A stretch of DNA of 64,000 nucleotides from Alphaproteobacteria bacterium (GTDB lineage Bacteria; Myxococcota_A; UBA796; GCA-2862545), in NCBI GenBank assembly GCA_020632875.1, contig JACKET010000001.1, forward strand, positions 372,001 to 436,000. The letters run 5' to 3'. Position numbers and translations under genes: made by a program. Below are positions 32,602 to 41,081 of the stretch, in pieces. Under the pieces are notes generated by a model that worked only from the letters and a program-made list of their open reading frames with translations, ran no database searches and was not told the origin of the DNA. Within the stretch, counting starts at the first letter, position 1; every line of letters starts with the position of its first letter.

Positions 32602-33597
32602 GTGAAGATCAAGGCCGAATACATCTGGGTCGACGGCACCGAGCCGACCCACAAGCTCCGCTCGAAGACCCGCGTCGTCACCGACGTGAACGACCTGCCC
32701 CAGTGGGGCTTCGACGGCTCGTCCACCAACCAGGCTCCCGGGAACAACTCCGAGTGCGTCCTGAAGCCGGTGTTCACGTGCCCCGACCCGATCCGCGGCA
32801 CGCCGCACATCCTCGTCCTGTGCGAGGTCTTCGACGCCCAGGGCAACCCGCACAGCACCAACTCCCGCGCGCTGCTCCGCGAGACCTACGAGCGCTTCAA
32901 GGGTGAAGAGCCCTGGTTCGGCATCGAGCAGGAGTACACGATGTTCCGGAACAGCCGCCCGCTCGGCTGGCCGGAGGGCGGGTACCCCGCGCCGCAGGGT
33001 CCGTTCTACTGCGGCGTCGGCGCCGACGAGGTCTTCGGTCGCGAGCTGGTCGAGGCGCACCTCGACGCGTGCATCGCTGCCGGCCTCGACATCTACGGCA
33101 TCAACGCCGAGGTCATGCCCGGCCAGTGGGAGTTCCAGATCGGCACGTCCTCGCCGCTCCAGTGCTCCGACCACCTGCTGATCGCGCGCTACCTGCTGTA
33201 CCGGCTCGGCGAGCAGTTCAACATCTCCGTCACGCTCTACCCGAAGCCCGTGCACGGCGACTGGAACGGCGCCGGCGCCCACACGAACTTCTCCACGAAG
33301 TCGATGCGCGAGCCGGGCGGGATCAAGGTCATCGAGGCGGCGATCCAGAAGCTCTCGAAGCGCCACGATCACCACATCAAGCACTACGGCGACGGCATCG
33401 AGCAGCGCCTCACGGGCCTGCACGAGACCTGCAACTACCGCGAGTTCAAGTACGGCACCGCCGACCGCGGCGCGTCGATCCGCATCCCGCTCGACGTGTC
33501 GAAGCAGGGCTACGGCTACTTCGAGGATCGCCGCCCCTGCGCGAACATCGATCCGTACGTCGTGACCCGCCTGCTCATCGAGACCTGCTGCTCCTGA
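32602..33597 (+). CDS. glnII: Glutamine synthetase type II (eukaryotic-type GlnII)
   Basis: 331 residues from GTG 32602 (GAGGG 5 bases upstream). Short GSII form: LPQWGFDGSSTNQA at the N-terminus, GIEQEYTMF with metal ligand Glu residues, WEFQIGTSSPLQCSDHL, GDWNGAGAHTNFSTKSMR and ADRGASIRIP (substrate Arg). It lacks the adenylylation Tyr segment of type I, so control is not by GlnE. Ligates ammonia and glutamate with ATP in a decamer. Followed by a strong hairpin (33616-33641). The upstream pair of small paralogues is on the same strand. Confidence 0.96.
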   Translation: MKIKAEYIWVDGTEPTHKLRSKTRVVTDVNDLPQWGFDGSSTNQAPGNNSECVLKPVFTCPDPIRGTPHILVLCEVFDAQGNPHSTNSRALLRETYERFKGEEPWFGIEQEYTMFRNSRPLGWPEGGYPAPQGPFYCGVGADEVFGRELVEAHLDACIAAGLDIYGINAEVMPGQWEFQIGTSSPLQCSDHLLIARYLLYRLGEQFNISVTLYPKPVHGDWNGAGAHTNFSTKSMREPGGIKVIEAAIQKLSKRHDHHIKHYGDGIEQRLTGLHETCNYREFKYGTADRGASIRIPLDVSKQGYGYFEDRRPCANIDPYVVTRLLIETCCS

Positions 33598-33615
33598 GCG
33601 CAGCCGTGGGTTAGA

Positions 33616-33641
33616 CGGGGGGCCTCGCTGGAGGCCCCCCG
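33616..33641 (+). terminator. GC-rich hairpin between glnII and the aminotransferase, abutting its ATG
   Basis: CGGGGGGCCTC, loop GCTG, then GAGGCCCCCCG: an 11-bp perfect stem with a 4-base loop. No U-run follows because the ATG of the next gene starts at the very next base (33642). It can act as glnII terminator or block ribosome access to the aminotransferase. No Shine-Dalgarno sequence other than the stem strands is available for that start. Confidence 0.7.
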
Positions 33642-34829
33642 ATGCCTACGCTCTCGAAGCGCGCCCACGTCCTGCAGGAGAGCCCCATCCGGAAGCTCGA
33701 TCTGACGGCGATGAAGCACCCCGACGTGGTGTTCCACCGCCTGAACATCGGGCAGCCCGATGTCGCCACCCCGGCGCCCCTGCTCGAGGCCATTCGCGCC
33801 TTCCAGCCGCCCGTCGTCGCCTACGGGCCGGCGAGCGGCCTGCCCGCCTGCCGCGACGCCGCGGCCGAGTACCACGGCCGGTGGTGCTCCGATCTGCGGC
33901 GCGAGCACGTCGCCGTGACCACCGGCGGCAGCGAGGCCCTGCTGTTCGCGTTCAGCGCGATCTGCGATCCGGGCGACGAGATCCTCGTCCCCGAGCCCTA
34001 CTACACGAACTACAACGGCTTCGGCACCGTGGTGGGCGTGGGCATCCGTCCCATCGCGACGACGCTCGAGACCGGGTTCGCGATCCCGCCCGACGACGTG
34101 CTCGACACGCTCGTGACCGAGCGCACGCGCGCGATCCTGTTCTCGAACCCCGGCAACCCGACGGGCGCGGTGTACGGCCGCTCCGAGCTCGAGCGCCTCA
34201 TCGCCTGGGCCCGCCGCCACGACCTGTTCGTCATCGCCGACGAGGTCTACCGCCGCATCTGGTTCGAGGCGCCGCCGACCAGCGCGCTCGAGCTCGATGC
34301 GCCCGATCACGTCGTGATCATCGACTCGCTCTCGAAGACCTACTCCGCCTGCGGCATCCGGCTCGGCTTCCTGCTGTCCCGCAACGCCGAGCTGATGGAG
34401 AAGATCGAGCGCCTCGGCCAGAGCCGCCTCGGCCCCCAGCCGCTCGCCCAGCACGTCGCGATCGCGGCCCTGGGCCTGCCCGGGTCCTACTACGACGAGA
34501 TCCGCGAGACCTACAAGGCGCGGGTGGCCGCGATGATGGATGCCATCACGTCGGTCGAAGGCGTTCGCGCGAACCGCCCCGCGGGCGCGTTCTACTCGAT
34601 GCTCGACCTGCCGGTCGACGACGCCGACGCATTCGCGAAGTACCTCGTCAGCACGTTCCGCCTCGACGGCGAGAGCGTGGTGGTCGCGCCGGGGGGCGGC
34701 TTCTACGCGAATCCCGCGCGCGGGCGCACGCAGATCCGGCTCGCCGCGGTGCTCGAGAAGCAGAAGCTCGAGCGCGCGGCCGAGATCCTCGCGGCGGGCA
34801 TCCGGTCGTACAAGGGCCGCGTGGCCTGA
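33642..34829 (+). CDS. Class I pyridoxal-phosphate aminotransferase (AspC-like)
   Basis: 395 residues. RLNIGQPDVATPAPLLEAIR and VTTGGSEALLFAFSAICDPGDEI mark the N-terminal half. SNPGNPTG and IADEVYRRIWF give the cofactor Asn and Asp. SLSKTYSACGIRLGFL contains the PLP-forming Lys. GRTQIRLA holds the carboxylate-binding Arg. Branch with the aspartate/aromatic aminotransferases that begin SPIRKL; the substrate is not certain. ATG 33642 is required because SPIRKL lies only 13 residues in. The start sits directly after a terminator-like hairpin. Confidence 0.9.
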   Translation: MPTLSKRAHVLQESPIRKLDLTAMKHPDVVFHRLNIGQPDVATPAPLLEAIRAFQPPVVAYGPASGLPACRDAAAEYHGRWCSDLRREHVAVTTGGSEALLFAFSAICDPGDEILVPEPYYTNYNGFGTVVGVGIRPIATTLETGFAIPPDDVLDTLVTERTRAILFSNPGNPTGAVYGRSELERLIAWARRHDLFVIADEVYRRIWFEAPPTSALELDAPDHVVIIDSLSKTYSACGIRLGFLLSRNAELMEKIERLGQSRLGPQPLAQHVAIAALGLPGSYYDEIRETYKARVAAMMDAITSVEGVRANRPAGAFYSMLDLPVDDADAFAKYLVSTFRLDGESVVVAPGGGFYANPARGRTQIRLAAVLEKQKLERAAEILAAGIRSYKGRVA

Positions 34830-34833
34830 GGGG

Positions 34834-36036
34834 TCACTCCGGCTTCTTCGCGGCCTCTTTCGCGTCCTGGATGGCGGACTCGAGCGCGGCGACCTCTTCG
34901 GGATCGTCGATCTCGAGCTCCATGTAGACCTCGTGGAGCTTCTCGAGGGTCGGCAGGTGGCCGGGCTCGAGCTCGCGGCTCTTCTGGAGCAGCGTCATGC
35001 CCTTCATGAAGGCCTCGTCGCGCTTGCTGCGGAGATCCTTGCGCTCTTTGTACGCCTTCTCTTTCGCCGCCTGGTCGGCGTGGTCGCGACCGATCGCGAG
35101 CGCGAGGTCGGCGAAGCCGCGCAGGACCTCCTGGTTCTGCCCGTCGACCTTGAGGGCCTGCTCGTAGGCGGCGTTGGCCTGGGCGAGGTCGCCGAGCTTG
35201 GTCCACAGCTGGGCGTGGACCAGCGTGATGGCGGGCGCCTTGCCGACGACCTCGGCGTTCTTCTCGAGCAGGGCGCGCAGATCGGCGTCGCGCTTCTGCT
35301 CGAGCAGCCAATCGGCGTAGGTCTCGAACATCACCGCGTCGTCGGGGACCTTCTCGGCGAACGGCTTCAGGAAGGCGAGCCCGGCGTCGACCCCTTCGCG
35401 CTCGGCGATGGCCCGCGCGAGGGTGAGGGTGGTGCCGGCCTTGCGGCCCCCGAGCTTGCCGAGCGCCTCGTGCAGCGCGCGCGCCTCGTCGAGCTTGCCG
35501 AGCTCGGTCGCGACCACGAGGTGCAGCTTCACGAACCCGAGCTCACGGCCCGGGTCGACCTGGCCGACCTGCCGGATGAGCGCCTGGCAGCGGGCCGCGC
35601 GATCGAGCGAGACCCACGCCTCGTCGAGACGCCCCCCCTCGTAGGCGTTCGTCGCGTGGGTGCTCTCGATGGCCTCCATCGTGGCGAGGCCCTCGATGAC
35701 GGCCTCGGCGTAGGCATCGGCTGCACCCTTCCCGATGGCGGTGTCCCACGCCTTCAGGGTGACCTCCCACGGCTCGGGGACCGGGGAGGTGAGCGACTCG
35801 TCTTCGACGAAGCGCCAGGCGGTCTGCGCGACGAGCACCCAGACGTGCGGGTCGTCGCGGGTCTCGGGGCTCTCTTTCGCGGCGGCGAGCGCGTCCCACG
35901 CCTTCAGGTACATCGAGGGCTTCCCACCCTCGGCCTTGGCGATCATCTTCTCGGCCTTGAGGACCTTGCTCTCCTGGGCCCGTGCCGGCGCGCCGTACAA
36001 CAGCGCCGCGGCACCCAGGATCGTCAGCCATCGCAT
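34834..36036 (-). CDS. Periplasmic TPR protein
   Basis: 400 residues. Signal peptide MRWLTILGAAALLYGAPARA with a signal-peptidase-I site ARA-QE. The mature protein is a series of helical hairpins, including FETYADWLLEQKRDADLRALL and ANAAYEQALKVDGQNQEVLRG, with about eight TPR-like units and a highly charged C-terminal coil. No catalytic motif. Probably a periplasmic interaction scaffold. Transcribed away from the START-like gene upstream (46 bases). Confidence 0.8.
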   Translation of the reverse strand: MRWLTILGAAALLYGAPARAQESKVLKAEKMIAKAEGGKPSMYLKAWDALAAAKESPETRDDPHVWVLVAQTAWRFVEDESLTSPVPEPWEVTLKAWDTAIGKGAADAYAEAVIEGLATMEAIESTHATNAYEGGRLDEAWVSLDRAARCQALIRQVGQVDPGRELGFVKLHLVVATELGKLDEARALHEALGKLGGRKAGTTLTLARAIAEREGVDAGLAFLKPFAEKVPDDAVMFETYADWLLEQKRDADLRALLEKNAEVVGKAPAITLVHAQLWTKLGDLAQANAAYEQALKVDGQNQEVLRGFADLALAIGRDHADQAAKEKAYKERKDLRSKRDEAFMKGMTLLQKSRELEPGHLPTLEKLHEVYMELEIDDPEEVAALESAIQDAKEAAKKPE

Positions 36037-36082
36037 TCGCGCTCTCCCGTGCTGGGGCGAGACCGTATCACGCGTCGCCGCC

Positions 36083-36658
36083 CTACTTCGCGGCGGCCGC
36101 GCGCAGCTCTTCGGTCGTCGCGATGGTGCCGGAGGTCTGGAACCACCGGACCAGGAAGCCCGGGACGCTGCCGCCCGGGTCGTAGATCAGGCTGTACTCG
36201 GCGCGGCTTCCGCCGTCGGGGTGCTTGGTGACCCGCCAGTAGCCCTCGTGCCGCGTGGTCGCGACGTTGCCCTTCTCGGGCTCGGCCACGGGACCGTCGG
36301 ACTTCCACGAGTACTGGAACCCGCCGTCGACGGGCTCGCGCCACATCCAGATCTCGACCTCGCGGTTGCTGACGCCCGAGATCGCGTGGACCTGGTGGAC
36401 GAGGGACTTCTCGCCGTCCTTCTTCACGATCTTCGACGAGATCACCGTGGAGAACACAGCGGCGTGGCCTTCCCAGTCGTACTGGAGCTTGTGCAGCTTG
36501 TCGGGGTCGATCTCGGACCAGTGGCAGTCGGCGTAGATCGGGACCACGCCGTCGGCCCCGGCGGTGCCCTTGTAGACGGTGCAGTCGTTGGCCTGCTTCA
36601 CCTCGGTGAAACCGGAGGGAGCGGCGAGCGCGGCGGAGAACAGCAGTGTGGTGATCAT
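36083..36658 (-). CDS. Exported START-domain lipid-binding-like protein
   Basis: 191 residues. Signal MITTLLFSAALAAPS, then a START-type helix-grip fold: CTVYKGTAGADGVVPIYADC, LHKLQYDWEGHAAVF, VHQVHAISGVSNREVEI and EGYWRVTKHPDGGSRAEYS. The ending RAEYSLIYDPGGSVPGFLV and WFQTSGTIA is typical for START proteins. The cavity binds lipids in homologues; the ligand here is unknown. Downstream neighbour on the same strand is the periplasmic TPR protein. Confidence 0.78.
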   Translation of the reverse strand: MITTLLFSAALAAPSGFTEVKQANDCTVYKGTAGADGVVPIYADCHWSEIDPDKLHKLQYDWEGHAAVFSTVISSKIVKKDGEKSLVHQVHAISGVSNREVEIWMWREPVDGGFQYSWKSDGPVAEPEKGNVATTRHEGYWRVTKHPDGGSRAEYSLIYDPGGSVPGFLVRWFQTSGTIATTEELRAAAAK

Positions 36659-36732
36659 GGCGCATCCTACAACGCGCGAGGGGTTCCGGGCCTTCCTTGC
36701 TCCATGGCCACTTCGAGGGTCGGCACGTGCCT

Positions 36733-36817
36733 CTGTGTCGGAAGCGGTCGGGCTCCGAGCGTCTCAGGGCCTCACGCAGATGACGCAGAAGGACGCAGAT
36801 GACGCAGAAACGAGGCC
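36733..36817 (+). repeat. 84-bp dispersed repeat, copy 1
   Basis: Begins CTGTGTCGGAAGCGGTCGGG and ends CGCAGATGACGCAGAAACG plus AGGCC. The core is two ACGCAGATGACGCAGAA-like units separated by GGACG. One of five full copies: the others are at 37484, 47026, 47214 and 47681. A partial copy is at 12349. Confidence 0.9.
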
Positions 36818-37483
36818 CGGATGGGGCGTACCGGGTCGAACCCCGGATGGGGGTGGAGGACTGCGGCTGGATCGAGGGCGGTGCTCACCAGAGCAGGCGG
36901 GCGCCGAGGCGGTTCGTCCGGCGGAGCGGATGGCGTGTCGCGGAGGAGCGACTGCGCTGTGGCTCGCTGTGGCTCGCTGTGCGTGATCCGACCCGCGGAT
37001 CCGGTCGACTCCAGGCTCGGCGCTCCTCGGGGAACCAGAGCCCTCGTGAATGTGAATGCCGCCGGGCAGAGTCGGCCTGAACGTGAATCTCCGGGGGTCG
37101 GGCCGGGGTGGCGCGCGGGCCCCGCAGGGGATTTTGAAGCTTCGACCGTCGGGTCGCTCCGTGGAGCGCGTCCGCGGCGTCAGTGGAGTCACTTTCATGC
37201 CGGCTCTGCTCGGCGGGAGTCACACTCGACCCGGCTCTGGTCGGATCGATGGCCGTCCCCGCTCCCAGCTCCGGCTCCAGCATCGAGCGCTTCCGATGGT
37301 CGGGCACGCACAGCGGTCCACAGCGGTCCACAGCGCTCTCGCTTCCTCTCCCTCTCCCCGGACGGCGCGGCCGTTGGCGGGTCCGATCAGCCGAAACGCC
37401 GGCCTGCTCTGGTGAGGTCTCGAATCCGATCCGCAAGCAGTCCCACTCGGCGCTCGGGGACGCGAAGACGCTCGACCCGGGGC

Positions 37484-37567
37484 GGCCTCGTTTCTGCGTC
37501 ATCTGCGTCCTTCTGCGTCATCTGCGTGATGCCTCAGGCGCTCGAAGCTCGATCCCTTCCGACACGG
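37484..37567 (-). repeat. 84-bp dispersed repeat, copy 2 (inverted)
   Basis: Reverse complement of copy 1 with a few substitutions. Read on the minus strand it runs from GTGTCGGAAGGGATCGAGC to ACGAGGCC. With copy 1 it makes terminal inverted repeats around about 665 bases of unique DNA. Confidence 0.88.
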
Positions 37568-37615
37568 ACGTGCCCCTCGCATGCGCCCGGGACGACTCAT
37601 GCGCGTCGCGAAGAC

Positions 37616-38239
37616 CTAGCCGGCTCCCCACGCGAACAGGAGCTGAGCCCCGTAGTACAGCGGCAGCCCGACGAGGCGGTTCTCGGGGCCGGGCGACACG
37701 AACCGATCCCGCGCGACACACAGGTCGCTCGCGAAGAACAGGACGGCCGCGCCGAGCAGGACGGGCCCCGCGGTGTCGAGCGCGCCCGCCGCGCACGCGA
37801 CCATGGCCGAGATCACCGCGATGTACGCCATCACGGGCTTCGCCATGGAGCCGACGCGCGCGGAGAGCCAGCGCCACACGACGTACGCGATCCCCACGAG
37901 CGGTACGGCGGCGCCGAGGGCCAGCAGCGGCCGGACGCCGAGCAGGCCGAACGCCACGACGTACGCGACGTGGTTCAGGAGGAAGCTCCCGAGACCCGCC
38001 AGGAACCAGCGCTTCTCGCGGGAGAGCAGGAACAGGTCGCCCGCCGCTCCGAACAGCAGGCCCACGAACACCGCAATCTGCGCGGGCGTCCCGAGCGGCA
38101 GACCGGCCAACACGCCCATCGCCACGAAGCCCGCCGAGGCCAGGGTCTTCGAGACGGCCTTCCCCACGAGGTGGTGGCGGTATTCGCACGCGACGAGGAC
38201 GGCCATGCAGAGCGCCGTGGCCACGGCGACGCCGATCAT
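37616..38239 (-). CDS. YhhN/TMEM86-family membrane protein (lysoplasmalogenase-like)
   Basis: 207 residues, about eight hydrophobic helices. Motifs of the YhhN family are present: VGKAVSKTLASAGF near the N-terminus, LLFGAAGDLFLLSREKRWF with the conserved Gly-Asp pair, NHVAYVVAFG, and YYGAQLLFAWG at the end. The animal homologue TMEM86B hydrolyses lysoplasmalogen; the bacterial activity is inferred by family. ATG 38239 overlaps the stop of the M64 peptidase (ATGA, 38236-38239). Confidence 0.85.
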   Translation of the reverse strand: MIGVAVATALCMAVLVACEYRHHLVGKAVSKTLASAGFVAMGVLAGLPLGTPAQIAVFVGLLFGAAGDLFLLSREKRWFLAGLGSFLLNHVAYVVAFGLLGVRPLLALGAAVPLVGIAYVVWRWLSARVGSMAKPVMAYIAVISAMVACAAGALDTAGPVLLGAAVLFFASDLCVARDRFVSPGPENRLVGLPLYYGAQLLFAWGAG

Positions 38240-39525
38240 CGACGCCTCGCGAGCGGCAGCAGCAGGACCGCCAGCCAGGACGGGCCCGGCGCCGTGTCGC
38301 ACGCCCGGGGGCAGGGCCCGAGGTCCCAGCGCTGCGACGCAGACATCACGCCGTCGGGATCCGAACGCACCCACTCCGAGCCCACCGTGGCTGTGACGGT
38401 GACCGCGCCGCACGTCGGGAGGGTCGCCGTGGCGCCCGTCGCGAAGGGCTCGCCGTCCACGGACCACTCCACCGTGGTGCCCGCGTAGGACCCGACGGTC
38501 ACGGCCTCTCCGGGGGCCGCAGTCGCGGGGGCCTCGAGCAGCGGCGGCAGGTGCGCGTGCAGCGCGCGGACCAGCGCCTCGCGGCACACCGGGCAGAACG
38601 GACCGTCGAGCTCCCGCATGCGGCATCCGGAATCGGTCGGGCGGAAGAGGTTCGAGTACGTACAGCCCGGCCAGGCGCCCATCCCGGGCTCGTCGAGCCA
38701 CGCGTCCCAGGGCAGGAAGGGCGGCAGGGGCGCGCAGTTCACTCCGTAGGCGCCGGCGTCGAAGCCGTAGTCGTACTCGTCGTAGAGCTCGCCGAGCACG
38801 TGGCCCAGCTCGTGCACGGCCACCGGGATCCAGTCGGGCCCCGTGAAGCTGACCGAGTACGTGAAGGACCCGGCCCCGCCGTACTCGTCGTCGTTCACGA
38901 GCACGAAGATCGCGTCGGCTTCGGGCAGGGACGCGTCGGCCGCCGCGAGCACCGCGTCGTCGTCGCAGCAGATGATGCGGTCGGCGCCGCCGCAGCCGTA
39001 CGTGCACGACAGCGCGGTGTCGCGGGTCACCTGCTCGAAGCGGGTGTCCTTGCTGGCGCCCGACTCGGCGGAGGGACCGAAGGCCCGCCACACGTTGAGC
39101 AGGTCGCCGTGACGGTCGAAGGGCGACGTGGCGAGCAGCCCGGCGAGCAACGCGTCGGCGTCGGCCTCGAACGCGGCGCGCTCAGCCTCCGTGTAGCCCT
39201 CGGCCAGCACGAGCAGATCGAGGCGCTCGGCGGGGGGCGCGTCGTTGTGCAGGCGCTGGGCGGCCTCCACGGCGCGCGGGAGGTCGGCGGGCACGGCGCC
39301 ATCGGGCAGCCGGACGCGGAACGTCGCGCGCTCGAGGCGCACGGCCTCGCCCCCGTCGGCCCCGAGGAACGACCGGATCCGCGGGTCGTTCCGGGGAATC
39401 GGCGCCCAGTCGGCCGCGCGGCCGGGCGAATCGACCTGCACGGCGCGGACGAGCCGCGTCGTGTCGCCGTCGACCTCGACGATCGCGACGACTCCCGCGG
39501 ATGCTGCGAGCCCGAGGAACCACAC
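38236..39525 (-). CDS. Secreted M64 (IgA-type) metallopeptidase with MYXO-CTERM-like tail
   Basis: 429 residues. Signal MWFLGLAASAGVVA. DLLVLAEGYTEAERAAFEAD opens the M64 fold, and the zinc motif is VAVHELGHVLGELYDEYD with His238, Glu239, His242 and a distal acid. CTYGCGGADRIICC is a Cys-rich surface loop. A C-terminal Ig-like domain (about 330-400, PATAAPGEAVTVGSYAG) is followed by CPRACDTAPGPSWLAVLLLP and ARRR, a divergent MYXO-CTERM tail. Likely a surface or secreted protease. Coupled to the YhhN gene. Confidence 0.88.
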   Translation of the reverse strand: MWFLGLAASAGVVAIVEVDGDTTRLVRAVQVDSPGRAADWAPIPRNDPRIRSFLGADGGEAVRLERATFRVRLPDGAVPADLPRAVEAAQRLHNDAPPAERLDLLVLAEGYTEAERAAFEADADALLAGLLATSPFDRHGDLLNVWRAFGPSAESGASKDTRFEQVTRDTALSCTYGCGGADRIICCDDDAVLAAADASLPEADAIFVLVNDDEYGGAGSFTYSVSFTGPDWIPVAVHELGHVLGELYDEYDYGFDAGAYGVNCAPLPPFLPWDAWLDEPGMGAWPGCTYSNLFRPTDSGCRMRELDGPFCPVCREALVRALHAHLPPLLEAPATAAPGEAVTVGSYAGTTVEWSVDGEPFATGATATLPTCGAVTVTATVGSEWVRSDPDGVMSASQRWDLGPCPRACDTAPGPSWLAVLLLPLARRR

Positions 39526-39590
39526 GGCCTCAGGGTACCCCGTCGCCCCCGACCTGCCCCGACTTGTTAGGCGGGCCGCCAGGAGTTCGC

Positions 39591-40337
39591 GTGAGCCAGG
39601 ACGACTACGTCGCAGACCTCGGGGTCGACGAACGCAAATACCCCTTGTACGAGCGGATCTATCTGCTGATCGCGGCGTCGTTCGTCGTCACGCTCGTGCT
39701 CACGAACATCGTCGGGATCAAGCTGTTCCGGGCGCCGTTCAACCCCGAGTTCGCGCTGACGACCGGGATCATCACCTACCCGCTGACCTTCCTGTTCACC
39801 GACCTCGTGTCGGAGATCTACGGGAAGAAGCGCGCCGACTTCATGGTGCTGCTCGGCTTCCTGATGTCGATGGGGATGCTCGTGATCACGCAGATCGCGA
39901 TGCGCGTCGACCCGCACCCGTACTGGGCGCCGCCCGAGAACGCGGGCTTCTACCCCACGCACCTCGACTACCAGCACGCGTTCGAGAGCGTCTTCGCGCT
40001 CAACGGCATCCTGCTGTTCGGGTCGATGCTGGCCTACCTGTGCGCGCAGCTCATCGACAACTGGCTCTACCACTTCTGGAAGCAGCTCACGAAGGGCCGC
40101 CACCTCTGGCTCCGGAACAACGGGTCGACCATGATCAGCCAGCTGTTCGACACGGCGATCGTGAACTCGATCCTGTTCTACCTGGGCTTCGGGATGGACT
40201 TCTGGACCGGCGTCACGATCATGGCGACGATCTACGTCTACAAGCTCGTGATCGCGCTGTGCGACACCCCGCTCATCTACCTGTTCGTCTACGTCGTGAA
40301 GCACCTGCTGAAGGACGAGCTCGAGGAGCCGGCGTGA
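39591..40337 (+). CDS. Queuosine precursor transporter (YhhQ family)
   Basis: 248 residues from GTG 39591 (AGGAG 5 bases upstream). Six hydrophobic helices. TNIVGIKLF and FLFTDLVSEIYGKKRA with the DxxSE-GK motif of the vitamin-precursor (VUT/QueT-like) family are clear, and STMISQLFDTAIVNSILF is the second family motif. The cytoplasmic N-terminus is charged. Imports preQ0/preQ1 for tRNA queuosine; specificity inferred. The stop overlaps the SDR start (TGATG). Confidence 0.88.
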   Translation: MSQDDYVADLGVDERKYPLYERIYLLIAASFVVTLVLTNIVGIKLFRAPFNPEFALTTGIITYPLTFLFTDLVSEIYGKKRADFMVLLGFLMSMGMLVITQIAMRVDPHPYWAPPENAGFYPTHLDYQHAFESVFALNGILLFGSMLAYLCAQLIDNWLYHFWKQLTKGRHLWLRNNGSTMISQLFDTAIVNSILFYLGFGMDFWTGVTIMATIYVYKLVIALCDTPLIYLFVYVVKHLLKDELEEPA

Positions 40338-41074
40338 TGCGCGCCCTCGTCACCGGAGCGGGCCGCCGCGTGGGGCGCGCCATCGCGCTCGAGCTCGGGA
40401 CCACCGGGTGGGACGTGCTCGTCCACTACCACCGGTCCGCAGAGCCCGCGCTCGAGGCCGTCGACGCGATCCGCGCCGCGGGCGGCCAGGCCGACGTGGT
40501 GCAGGGCGACCTCGGCGAGGTCGAGGGGTGCGCGCAGGTCGTGCGCGCCGTCTCCGAGCGCTGGGACGGGCTCGAGCTGCTCGTGAACAACGCCAGCGTG
40601 TTCGAGCCGCGGCCCTTCGAGCAGACCGATCTCGCCCACTGGGACTGGATGGTGAACGTGAACCTGCGCGCGCCGTTCCTGCTGGCGCGCGACCTGCTCG
40701 GCCTGCTGCGCGCCGGGCGGCTCGCGGGCGGCACGAACGGCTGTGTGGTGAACCTGTGCGACATCGGCGCCGACCGGCCGGTCAGCGGATTCACCGCCTA
40801 CTCCGTGAGCAAGGCCGGGCTCGTGATGCTGACGCGCTCGATGGCCGTCGAGCTCGCGCCGTCCGTCCGCACGGTCGGGGTGGCGCCCGGCCAGGTCGCG
40901 TGGCCCGAGTCGTACAGCGACGAGAAGCGCGCGGCGATCGCGCGGCGCATCCCCATGGGCCGGGCCGGCACGCCGGAGGACGTGGCGCGCCTCGTGCGGT
41001 TCCTGGCGATGGAAGGCGACTACCTGAACGGTGTGATCGTGCCCGTGGATGGCGGCCTGCACGTCCGCTACTGA
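40337..41074 (+). CDS. Short-chain dehydrogenase, pteridine-reductase-like (FolM-like)
   Basis: 245 residues. NAD(P)-binding glycine motif TGAGRRVGRAIALELG, VNNASVFEPRPF (NNAG variant), active site Ser-Tyr-Lys in DIGADRPVSGFTAYSVSKAG, and EDVARLVRFLAMEGDYLNG near the end. The Arg after TGAG (TGAGRRVG) and NASVFEP are marks of pteridine reductase PTR1/FolM, which reduce dihydrobiopterin or dihydrofolate. The following FolB-domain gene supports a pteridine role. Translationally coupled to the transporter. Confidence 0.85.
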   Translation: MRALVTGAGRRVGRAIALELGTTGWDVLVHYHRSAEPALEAVDAIRAAGGQADVVQGDLGEVEGCAQVVRAVSERWDGLELLVNNASVFEPRPFEQTDLAHWDWMVNVNLRAPFLLARDLLGLLRAGRLAGGTNGCVVNLCDIGADRPVSGFTAYSVSKAGLVMLTRSMAVELAPSVRTVGVAPGQVAWPESYSDEKRAAIARRIPMGRAGTPEDVARLVRFLAMEGDYLNGVIVPVDGGLHVRY

Positions 41075-41081
41075 GCCGGGC

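Larger units (their letters stand above)
36659..37615. repeat. Gene-free island bounded by inverted copies of the 84-bp dispersed repeat
   Basis: 957 bases with no credible gene. Left boundary copy 36733-36817 (plus orientation) and right boundary copy 37484-37567 (minus) are the same 84-bp repeat: GTGTCGGAAGCGG at one end, CGCAGAAACGAGGCC at the other. Inside, CTCACCAGAGCA (36886) and its reverse near 37405 form a second inverted pair, and CACAGCGGTCCACAGCGGTC (37309) is a tandem. The remaining 37568-37615 and 36659-36732 show nothing I can name. Confidence 0.75.

Noticed and set aside
32473..33423. Long minus-strand frame over glnII
   Set aside because: Antisense shadow: the plus strand encodes a complete glutamine synthetase.
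36820..36850. Sequence CCGGGTCGAACCCCGG resembling a tRNA T-arm
   Set aside because: The loop is one base short of TTCRANY and no acceptor, D or anticodon stem fits around it.
36659..37615. Insertion sequence
   Set aside because: Terminal inverted repeats exist but there is no transposase or any conserved protein inside; kept as a repeat island only.
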